Shown here piece after piece: positions 45,284 through 54,351 of a stretch of DNA of 64,000 bases. The DNA comes from Basidiobolus meristosporus CBS 931.73 (lineage: Eukaryota > Basidiobolomycota > Basidiobolomycetes > Basidiobolales > Basidiobolaceae), in NCBI GenBank assembly GCA_002104905.1, contig MCFE01000034.1, forward strand, positions 62,001 through 126,000, in the 5' to 3' direction. The notes under the pieces are model-generated. The model had not been told where the DNA came from and did no database searches. It worked only from the letters and a program-made list of their open reading frames with translations. Both the position numbers and the translations under genes were made by a program. Numbering within the stretch: position 1 is the first letter of the stretch; every line of letters starts with the position of its first letter.

Positions 45284-45509
45284 ATATATGGAAGGAAGTC
45301 AAGCCAAAGGGGCTATAGTGTTACATGTACATATGTATGTGGTGCCACAAATTTATTTATAATGCTTACCATGGCAGGTTATCATTGAATTTTACATTCA
45401 TGTAGGTGCAATATCTCAAATACAAGACTGTCTTAAGCTCACATGAGTATTGACCAAAAAGTGATATAATAGCATTATGTTGTTGAAGGTCAAACTGTTT
45501 GTCCCATTG
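45284..45509. promoter_or_regulatory. Plv-1 divergent intergenic region
   Basis: About 225 bp lie between the start of the accessory gene and the transposase frame, which are read away from each other. The region is AT-rich, with TTTATTTATAATGC and GATATAATAGC as possible core promoter sequence. The copy at 33570-33790 is similar. A shared bidirectional promoter is inferred from position only. Confidence 0.35.
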
Positions 45510-46730
45510 ACAAGACTACTTTGACTCAATGCCATAAGAGAAGAGAAAAAAGACCATGTGGCCATTGTGGTAAGCCTCTCAGCCATGAAGCATGTAAACA
45601 GCATAGGAAGTATTACAAGGGTCATGGCCAGTGTTTTGCCACCCAAGTCATATTTGACCATTCATCAGTCACTACTGTACCAACATTTTCCTGCCAGCCA
45701 GTTCATACTTCTATATTGGCACCTGGCCATCTTTGTCACCTTGCGTAAACTGAGACAGGTGAGTTTTTGATGCCTTTAGGCTCACCTCAGCCTTCTGAAT
45801 ATGGCATGCAGAGTGATAGCTCTGTCAAAGAAGGTTCACACATGGATTTTGAGCCTATCTCCCCTAACAACCATACCATGTATGAGCCTGGTCAAATCCC
45901 TATATGCAATGAGACAACACCTGTTGAAACAAATGCCAAGGATACTTTATAGAGCTAAGTGAGCCCAGTAATCCATCTACCAGTGAGAGAAGTAATGTTG
46001 AGGCTAGAGAAGTGGCATGTTTCTACTAATATCAGTAATGGGGGCTTTGAGGATTTATTACTACTTGTTGCCAAAATCATACCAGGATGCAACTTACCAT
46101 GTACATGGTACAAGTGGACAACTGCCATGCAGCTGGCAATATATGATCCAGAGACTGTCCTGATTCCAGCATGTGTTAATAGTTGCATGGCATTCACATC
46201 CAAAAATGCTACCATTGTAATGTGTCCAAATTGTCAGGAATCCACCACCATTGAGGGAAAACATTGGTCACACTCAGGATATATTCCAGTTATATCCTGT
46301 CAGAGGAAGCTGATGCAGTCCAGCAAATACTGCAAAGCTATAGAGTACTGCACCCAGTATTAATCAGGCACAAACATATCCAATATATTCAATGGCAAAC
46401 ATTACAAACAGCTAAGAAGCAAGGGCCACTTTGAATGTATGTATGACTATGCCTATGCTTTAGCACTTGATGGATTCTCATTAAACAAGTACTCCACCAG
46501 CAAATCCTGCTGGCCACTGATTCTCATCAATCTAAATCTGCTGCCTATGTTACGGTTTCAGAGCAATAATCTGATGGTAGTCTCACTGGTATCAAGGCCT
46601 AAATCACTGTCCAACCTGGATAGCTACCTGCATCCATTGCTGGATGAATTTTGTATGCTTTCCAGCAGGATAACAGTCAATGGTTGTCATGTAAAAGCAC
46701 ATATTATTATCTGCATTTGAGATACCCCAG
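45510..46730 (+). pseudogene. Tnp2-type transposase, N-terminal half
   Basis: One reading frame spans 45521-46720 with only a few stops (at about 45746, 45952, 45958 and 46360). It begins with a cysteine/histidine cluster (PCGHCGKPLSHEACKQHRKYY without its last residue) and an acidic linker. A second zinc-type motif follows (MCPNCQESTTIEGKHWSHSG). The core then shows YAYALALDGFSLNKYSTSKS, then CWPLILINLNLLPMLRF, then SRPKSLSNLDSYLHPLLDEF. The LALDGF...CWPLILINLNLP... pattern is the Tnp2 DDE-type core signature of fungal Plavaka/EnSpm elements. The gene is truncated at 46775. Confidence 0.75.
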
Positions 46731-46774
46731 CCATCAGCAAGATAGCTGATTTTTCCAGGCACAATTGATGGTAT

Positions 46775-47234
46775 TGTCATTATCACATGACATCCCTGGT
46801 CTCCAGTTATCTAGCCAAGTCAAGTCAGTGAAGAAATCCTAGTTCCTTCTAGAAAGTTCTACTACCTTCTAGCAACTTTTTGAAAGCTCCAAGTCAATGT
46901 TTTGTAATGGAACATTGTATGGAAGCGTCCCATTAGAATTTGTGCAGTCCTATGCCATATATGGTAACTACATGTCACATGACCTAGTCACATGATCAGC
47001 TGACTCCTGACATATCTCCATGTGATATTCCAGTCTGTTCTTTAGTATGTTCCATCTCAGCACACTTACTGTGCCTCACCCCAAAACCCCATCAGTATTA
47101 GCCAATATCTCTTGGCATCCATATTGCCAAAAAGTATAAATAGTCCTATCCCCCCTTATGTATTCCTCAGTCTGATAAACACAGGTCTTGAATAAACAGC
47201 CTTGCCTTGGAAACATGCCATGCCTTGTTGATCC
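46775..47234 (-). repeat. LTR-C, partial copy
   Basis: This is the reverse complement of most of the solo LTR at 49714-50242. It begins TGTCATTATCACATGAC and includes the shared TCCATATTGCCAAAAAGTAT-type TATA region. About the last 80 bp are missing at the junction with the Copia-2 LTR at 47235. The internal part of this element family is not present in the window. Confidence 0.82.
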
Positions 47235-47583
47235 GGTTGTAAAAATTTGTATTTCCACCTAAATATTCACCTAACTTAGTCACTTAGATCATTACCTTCA
47301 AATCCTAGAGAATACTGACCAAATTCCTTGTTGGGATTTACTTAGAATATTTTCACCAAAATACCAGGTACCCAGTACATGAAAATTCTCAAAGTTGTCC
47401 AAACAGCCCCAAACTTTGCAGACATGTTCTTGGGACCTTCCTTAACCTATTCTACATGTTTGCAATACCAAGACCAGGTAAAAGTATAAAAACTACTTTT
47501 ACATTCAATAGATCATTAAGTGAAAACCGCATAATCTACTTGTTCTCCCAATCACTTCCAATATCTCCAAGACTCTTACAACA
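47235..47583 (+). repeat. Copia-2 5' LTR
   Basis: The LTR spans 349 bp, ending CTCTTACAACA. The first base has changed (GGTTGTAAAA for TGTTGTAAAA). It contains GTATAAAAACTAC as a TATA-like element and CATTCAATAGATCA near the presumed transcript start. Confidence 0.9.
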
Positions 47584-47595
47584 GGTTATGAGCCC
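47584..47595 (+). promoter_or_regulatory. Copia-2 primer-binding site (initiator tRNA-Met anticodon region)
   Basis: GGTTATGAGCCC directly follows the LTR, exactly as in Copia-1. Its reverse complement is the anticodon stem-loop sequence GGGCTCATAACC of initiator tRNA-Met. The ATG in this site (47588) opens the Gag frame MSPKLSLSAMSTT. Confidence 0.78.
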
Positions 47596-47626
47596 CAAGC
47601 TGTCACTCTCTGCAATGTCTACTACT

Positions 47627-48324
47627 TGTTGTGCATCAACATTTAAAACTTAGCCAATTTTACTCCGTTTGAAAATCTAGTACCCTAACTGATATTCCCT
47701 AACCCAAAGATAACAAATCCCAGTTACAGTTTATTTTATCCCACCTCAGAATCTATTTTTAGCTATCACACCTGATCTATTTTCAAATGGTCATTACGTT
47801 ATCAACATATCTGCCAAGCCTTCCCAGGTGATTAGTCATCCAAAATCTATCCAACCATGGTGCAGTTGCCAAGACATCAGTTGATTGATGATGTAATTTT
47901 CATTTATCTTATGCACCTATGAACACCCAAATTGATTTCAATCAATCCAGTCCCTTGGTGCTTACTAATTCAACTTGATCAGAAAAGTATAAATAAAGTT
48001 TACTGAACCTTTTGGTTTAGTGTGTGTCTCAACGAAATTAAGATTCTGTCTCAGCAAAAATAAAGAATCCAACAATTCCGTTCTAGTTTCTATCCAAGCC
48101 TAGTATATCTAGCACTCCAAAGAACACCAAGCCTAGCCTGCCTAGCAAACAAATATCATTGTCTTTATAGCCAACCCAGCTATATCCAAGACCAAAATTA
48201 GATCAGAATCTTTCTGCTAATATTTCCACCACTCTCTGACAATTCTAAGATTCTGCACTTAGTTGTCCCTTTGGTTCAGTTAAACCATTCAAGAGTTTTA
48301 TTACACTTTCTCTTGGATACAACA
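47627..48324 (+). repeat. LTR-D solo LTR in Copia-2 Gag
   Basis: The 698-bp sequence starts TGTTGTGCATCAACATT and ends CTTGGATACAACA. It is flanked by a perfect 5-bp duplication CTACT (47622-47626 and 48325-48329). It contains AGTATAAATAAAG as a TATA-like signal near 47984. Removing it rejoins the Copia-2 leader (CTACTGCTATTACTGG, as at 42190). No internal sequence of its parent element is seen in the window. Confidence 0.92.
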
Positions 48325-49290
48325 CTACTGCTATTACTGGAATTTTTCCCTCTGCTGAAAAGTTGGATGGATCTAACTACCAAGTGTGGAAGGTGAAGAT
48401 GAAGATGCTGCTACAAGAAAGAGGCCTTTGGGATATTGTCATGGGAGAAGAATGCCGTCCTTAAAATGTGGGAGAGGAAGCCTTGAAGTACCAGAAGAAA
48501 GAACAAAGTGCCTTTGACTGCATTTGCCTTAATGTTAAAGACAAATTGCTAATTCAATGCTCAAGAGCAAAAATGGCAAAGAATGCCTGGAAAGCATTAG
48601 AAGACACCTACCAGTCATGTTCAGCTGCTAAGAAAATGTATCTGAGACAAAAATTCTTTACTACAAAGATGCCGCCAGGAGAAGAAATGAAAATTCTAAT
48701 TAACAGAATTACCCTGCTGGTAGATGAGATGAATCTATGGGTGTACCAACTACTGATGAGGATGTGATAGTTACCATCCTGAATAGCCTGACAGACAAGT
48801 TTCAGGGTCTTGTATCAGCCCTAGAGTCCAGAACTGAAGATTTGACCTTAAATTACATATATGGAAGGCTCCTGGATGAAGAATTAAGAAAATCAGGTGC
48901 CAATAAGCAGGAAGAAGAAAATGCTTTAATAAGCAATGATAGCAAACAAAGGAGGTACCCAAGACCCTACAAAGGCAACAGCAACCTGTTTTGCAACTAC
49001 TGCAAAAGGAAAGGACACACATCAGACTGGTGTCTCAAAAAGAGAGATTATCAGCAAAAGAAGCCTGAATATGGAAATGCTGCAACAACTGAAGATGGAC
49101 TATTCATATCTGCACTAAATATGACCACATACAAGGATTCTCAGACGTGGTATATTGACTCTGGAGCCTCTCAACACTTTATACACCAAAAAGAACTTTT
49201 TACCCAAAATCAAGAAATTCCAATTAAGAAGGTTTCATGGTTGATGATAGAACACTTGATGCAGTGGGAGAAGGAACTATCCAAGTAAAC
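48325..49290 (+). pseudogene. Copia-2 Gag and protease
   Basis: Gag continues after LTR-D (EKLDGSNYQVWKVKMKMLLQ). It has a TAA at about 48464 and a one-base shift near 48730. The knuckle is complete (CNYCKRKGHTSDWCLKK, CX2CX4HX4C pattern). The protease site WYIDSGASQHF near 49149-49181 keeps the DSG catalytic triplet. A frameshift follows near 49200. With these corrected by comparison, Gag would be about 270 residues and run into Pol. Confidence 0.88.
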
Positions 49291-51290
49291 CTTAGAAGCA
49301 GTGAAGGAAGCCATACACTGACCTTTAAAGAAGTACTCTATGTACCAGAAATAGCCAAGAACCAGCTCTCTGTAAGCAAGTCCACAGCAGAAGGACTCAG
49401 TTTCAGTTTTGACAATTCTGGATGCAGGATCACTGATCAAAATGGTGCCCATATTGCTTTGAGCATCAGAGATCAGAACCTATACAAGTTGACTTATATT
49501 CCATCATATGTGGAAGCCAATATAAGTAACTTAAATGAAGAAACACCAATGCTTTGGCATAGGAGATTTGGTCACATCAATTTTGATTATTTGTGCAAAA
49601 TGATCAAAGATCAGCTAATTTCTGGAGTGAAAATTGATCCCCCAGCTAATTTGGAGCACTGTGAAGCCTGCATATATGGGAAACAAGCCAGACAAATGTT
49701 CAAGAGCTCTGGGTGTTATGAATAGACACAAGGCAGGAGAGTAGGGCTAGGCAAGGCAGGACCAAGAAAGAACTTAGGTGTGGATCAACAAGGCAAGGTG
49801 GATTTCCAAGGCAAGGCTGTTTATTCAAGTCCTGCATTTATCAGACTGAGGAATACTTAAGGGGGGATAGGACTATTTATACTTTTTGGCTATACTGATG
49901 CCAAGAGATATTAGCTAATACTAATGGGGTTGTGGGGTGAGGCACAGCAGCAGTGCTGGGGATAATAATATAGAAGGCAAGGCATTGAGACAGGATGGGG
50001 AAATGGATTGAGTCACCTGATCATGCGACTAAGTCATGTGACCTGGTATATCCATATATGGTATGGGACTATGAAAAATACAATGGGAAGCTTCCATGGA
50101 ATGTTCCATTGTGTAACAATGGTTTGGAATGGTCAGGAACTTTTGGGAAGGTGGTAGATGGTTCCAGAAAGAATATCTTAGAAATTGAGCTAGGAAGCTG
50201 AAGCCTGGCATGGGTGTTCATGGTTGTCATGTGATCATGACACTGGGTTAATTAAAACTAAGAAAAAATTAGATCTAATTCACTCAGATCTGTGTGGACC
50301 TATGCAAAATTTATCCTTAGGCAGGATGAAGTATTTTATCACTTTTATTGATGATTATACAAGATACATATGGGTCTACTTCATGGAGAGAAAGGAAGAA
50401 GCTCTGTCTAAGTTCAGGGAGTTTAAAGCCATGGTGGAGGGAGAAACTGGTAAAAAAATCAAGAAAAAAACGTAAGTGGAGAATATACCTCAAAACTCTT
50501 CATCCACTTCCGCAAAATTCATGGGATAAAGCAAGAGACTACTGTACCATACTCCCCATAGCAAAATGGAGTAGCAGAATGTGCTAACAGATCAATAATT
50601 GATATGGCAAGATCTATGATCCATGATCAAAAATTATCCTATGATTTTTGGGCGGAATCAGTTGCCACTGCTGCATACCTTAGAAATAGGAGTTATAACA
50701 AAATACTCCGTGATTCTACTCCATTCAAAGCATGGTATGGATACAGACCAAGTGCAGAACATCTAAGAATATTTGGGTGTACAGCATTTGCCAAGAAACT
50801 GACCGGAAATCAGTCAAAATTTGAGCCAAAAAGTGTAAAATCCATATTTTTGGGCTACTGCAGTGAGAGTAAGGCATACAGACTCTACAATACCAAAGCA
50901 AAGAAGCTGATCAAGTCCAGGGATGTGTTGTTTGATGAAAATTCAAAATTTTCATAAAAAATGACATCAGATGATGACAAAAATTTGATCACAAGTCCAC
51001 CAATTGTCAGGATTGAATCAGAGCAAAACAATGAGAATTTTTTCACTCCAAAGGACTCTACAACCATGGTTTGGCCAGAATCAGTGCCCAGGAATATCCC
51101 AGAAGTGATCATTCCAGTATCAAATGCCTGGAGATCTAATCAGACAAGAAATAGCCCAAATTACTATATCAATGAGGGTACAAACTTAGCCTATGCCTAT
51201 TCAGTCCATATTGATGAACCCCAGACTGTAAAAGAGGCCCTAAATAGCCCTCAGACAAAGTTTTGGAGATCTGCAATGACCGAGTAATAT
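49237..51290 (+). pseudogene. Copia-2 integrase, split by LTR-C
   Basis: The frame at 49237-49725 has LYVPEIAKNQLSVSKSTAEG and the zinc-binding LWHRRFGHINFDYLCKMIKD ... CEACIYGKQARQMF. The solo LTR-C interrupts it. The core resumes at 50250 with LDLIHSDLCGPMQN (first catalytic Asp) and continues FITFIDDYTRYIWVYFMERK. A frameshift lies near 50470. The later core (MARSMIHDQKLSYDFWAESV, RIFGCTAFAKKL) is open at 50604-50957. A linker follows to 51287. Confidence 0.87.
49714..50242 (+). repeat. LTR-C solo LTR in Copia-2 integrase
   Basis: The 529-bp sequence starts TGTTATGAATAGACACA and ends GTGATCATGACA. It is flanked by a perfect 5-bp duplication CTGGG (49709-49713 and 50243-50247). It is rich in GGCAAGGC-type short repeats near its start. 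A partial inverted copy lies at 46775-47234. The internal region of the parent element is unknown. Confidence 0.93.
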
Positions 51291-52797
51291 CAGGCCCTGA
51301 TGGAAAATCAAACTTGGGACTTAGTCAAATTAGCAATCAACCAAAAATCAAATGGATGCAGATAAGTTGTCAAGACAAAATACAAAGCTGATGGTACAAT
51401 TGAAAGACGCAAAGCAAGACTTGTAGCCAAAGGATACTCTCAAACAAAAGGACTTGACTATACTGAGACCTTTGCACTGGTAGCCAAGTTTAATTCCATC
51501 AGATTAATATTGGCTATTGCAGCCAAATATAAGTTTTTTATTCATCAAATGGATGTAAAAACTGCATTTTTGAATGGAGAACTTGATGAGGACGTGTATA
51601 TGGACCAGCCTGATGGGTTTGTTGACCAAAATAACCCCCATTTGGTCAGCAAGCTTAAAAAGTCACTATATGGTCTCAGACAATCACCAAGAGCCTGGAA
51701 TTGCAAGATAGATTCTTATTTGGAATCTTTGAGTTTTAAAAGGAGTAATGCTGACTATAGTATATACTATAAGCCAGATAGAGCAAATCCAGTTCTATTA
51801 GCTGTATATGTGGATGATCTTATTATAGCCACCAATAACCTAGAAACATTGGAAGAGACTAAATCCAGCCTATCTAAGGAGTTCAAGATGTCCAATCTAG
51901 GAGAACTTAATTACTACTTAGGGATTAAGTTCTCCATAGACAGAAGTACCCAGACTATCACCCTAAGCCAAACCAAGTATATTCAAGATATACTAAAGAA
52001 GTACCAAATGGAAGACTGTAAACTGGCAGCTACCCCAATGGAGACAAACCTTAACTTGGTCAAAACTCAACCAAATCAAGAGAGCTTGGTGCCATCTGAA
52101 AGCACTGACTTTCCTTATCAATCTATGGTTGGCAGTCTGATGTATATCATGCTTGGAACACATCCAGATATCTCATATTCAGTGGGAGTTGTCAGCCAAC
52201 ATAATCAGAACTATGGATCTGATCATATTGCAGCAGTTAAGTGGATTTTTAGATACCTAAAAGGAACTGCCAATATCTGCTTAAGACACACTTATAAGGA
52301 TTCAGAACAGGATCTTGTGGGATACTCTGATGCTGATTGGGGACAAATTTTGGAAGACAGAAGATCCACCACAGGATACACCTTTCTTTACTGTAAAGGA
52401 GCAATTTCATGGATTTCAAGAAAGCAACCAACCATAGCACTTTCTACCACAGAGGCAGAGCACATGGCAGCCTGTGAAGCTACAAAAGAAGCAATGTGGT
52501 TAAGAAAGCTTTTTACAGATTTAGGCCAATGTCAAAAAATGCCTATTACTTTATTTCAAGATAATCAAGGATGTATACAATTAGGTAGAAATCCAACTTT
52601 CCATGCTAGAACCAAGCACATAGATATTAGACATCATTTCATACGTGAAGCTATAGAGAATAACTTAGCTAGCTTAGTTTACTGTGCACAGATGAAATGA
52701 TTGCAGACATATTTACCAAACCATTAGCTAGAGACAAGTTTGAATATCTTAGGTCAAAATTAGGGCTAGTCAGTATGAACATTTAGCTGAGTGGGAG
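51291..52797 (+). pseudogene. Copia-2 reverse transcriptase and RNase H (largest intact frame)
   Basis: A 396-codon open frame (51510-52700) covers most of the RT and RNase H. It includes MDVKTAFLNGELDEDVYMDQ, KKSLYGLRQSPRAWN, the catalytic LAVYVDDLIIATNN (YVDD at 51807-51818), DADWGQILEDRRSTTGYT, ALSTTEAEHMAACEATKEA and HARTKHIDIRHHFIREA. The start of the RT (51291-51509) has stops. A one-base shift at about 52690 separates the C-terminus (ADIFTKPLARDKFEYLRSKL). All catalytic residues I can check are present. Confidence 0.92.
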
Positions 52798-53127
52798 TGT
52801 TGAAAAAATTTGTATTTCCACCTAAATATTCACCTAACTTAGTCACTTAGATCATTACCTTCAAATCCTAGAGAATACTGACCAAATTCCTTGTTGGGAT
52901 TTACTTAGAATATTTACCCAGAACATGAAATTAGATAAGTTGTCCAAACAGCCCCAAACTTTGCACACATGTTCTTGGGACCTTCCTTAACCTATTCTAC
53001 ATGTTTGCAATGCCAAGACCAGGTAAAAGTATAAATACTACTTTTACATTCAATAAATCATTGAGTGAAACTACATAATCTACTTGTTCTCCCAGTCACT
53101 TCCAATATCTCCAAGACTCTTACAGCA
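52798..53127 (+). repeat. Copia-2 3' LTR
   Basis: The LTR is 330 bp from TGTTGAAAAAATTTG to CTCTTACAGCA. It lacks about 19 bp (TTCACCAAAATACCAGG region) present in other copies. It marks the abrupt end of the transposon-rich, CpG-poor part of the window. Confidence 0.9.
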
Positions 53128-54351
53128 TTTTCTAGGGCCAATATATCTTGAGTGAGTATGATATTCCACAGCAAACATTATTGGAAGATACAAGGCATAA
53201 CGCATGGTTAGGGACTGAACTAACTCTTCACATCAAAGGAATCTGGACATTTAAGCTGAGGCACTTCTTCATGGGAACTTTGGGAATTGCAAGCATCCCT
53301 CCGGGGAATATATTGGATGAGAAATGGTAATGGATGAGTGATTAAGTGAATTGCTTAGTACACAAAGAATTAATTGCTTGTGGAGATCATCAATACACTT
53401 TGGACCAGTTTACCAACAACAGGTACAGCGGAGCTAGTGTATCTCTACTAAGCAAGTTGCTGTAGTTGCGGCATATTTTAGACAAACAGCGTTGAGCCTA
53501 ATCTCAGTAGGTATGCGTACATCTTATACTTTGGAAAACTCCGTTGGATATATGTAGTGGAAGTCATTACGTTAAGAGCTTAGGTGATTGAAGAGAAAAA
53601 TTAGCTATGCTTATCGTGAGGGGCTATAGCACAATGGCTTTTTGGCTCACAGCCATGGTTGGATGTGTCATGCGACTATGGTGATGGCAACAATGCGCAC
53701 TTGATACCAACACGAGAATATGCATGGCTAAGCTAGAGCACCGGCATAGAGTAGGTACGTTGATGGAAATGCTATGATATATGAAGTGCATTTGGGCGCT
53801 AACAGTGGGATGTTTTAACATTGGAGCAATCTTGCATCTGCCAGCGCAGGATCGTGCATCCATTGGGGAAAGGGAAAGTTTAATTCCTCAAGAAGCTGCA
53901 CCCTGATTCAACGCATCCCCACTCCAACCTCTGGCACTGGGGTCCTCGGCAAAGGCAATGTTTATCACATTATGGTACATGTAATGCGCTGTACTCTCCT
54001 AAGAAGCCACTGAGCGAAAATCTCAAGATGGGAATCGGCGAATTTAACAATGCTCTTTGCACAATGGATCTGGGTCGGAAATATATTGGGACGATTTTCA
54101 TGCTGATGGAAGCAAGTGCTTGGGAAATAATATGGAGAAATGGTTTAAAAGTCCCATGCTCCCGCAACGTCCACCTACCTGGTGATAGTTAGCTGCACCA
54201 TTAAAGCACAAGCCCCTTCTTTCAATTCCTTTATAGCCTTCCACTTCCCTGATAACCAGAGTGCAGAAACTTTGACCCCTCACTCTTCCCACAACCTCAT
54301 CCCAAGGACCACCCTAACCTTTAGTAATCCCCGACGATTTTTGGCTAAGAA
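53128..54351. other. Intergenic region upstream of the first antiporter gene
   Basis: No transposon family of the window is recognisable here and no convincing gene is seen. CpG becomes frequent again. Short frames (for example 53148-53330) have no recognisable product. The last few hundred bases should hold the antiporter promoter and 5' UTR, but I see no clear core element. Confidence 0.4.

Larger units (their letters stand above)
42886..46774. mobile_element. Plv-1 DNA transposon (Tnp2 / Plavaka-like), largest copy
   Basis: This holds one terminus (CACCCTATGAATAATTATTG), the accessory gene on the minus strand (43345-45283), a ~230-bp divergent region, and the N-terminal half of a Tnp2 transposase on the plus strand (45510-46720). 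It is cut at 46775 by an LTR-C piece, so the transposase C-terminus and second terminus are missing. Those parts are seen elsewhere (1803-3665, 17565-18540). Together the pieces show the element layout. Family placement rests on transposase motifs. Confidence 0.75.
47235..53127 (+). mobile_element. Copia-2 retrotransposon, longest copy, with two nested solo LTRs
   Basis: The copy spans 5893 bp including insertions. It has a 5' LTR (47235-47583), a primer site at 47584, Gag, protease, integrase, RT, RNase H and a 3' LTR (52798-53127, with a ~19-bp internal deletion). LTR-D (47627-48324) and LTR-C (49714-50242) have inserted into Gag and integrase. Outer flanks (GATCC, TTTTC) do not match, so one boundary has been altered. 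A few stops and shifts remain, but the RT/RNase H frame is long and intact. Confidence 0.92.

Noticed and set aside
1-53127. Classic RIP as the cause of transposon decay
   Set aside because: CpA and TpG are plentiful while CpG is almost absent. That points to CpG deamination rather than CpA-directed RIP. It was not computed, so some RIP cannot be excluded.
53148-53330. 60-codon frame next to the Copia-2 3' LTR
   Set aside because: No recognisable product or conserved feature; its length is within chance for this composition.
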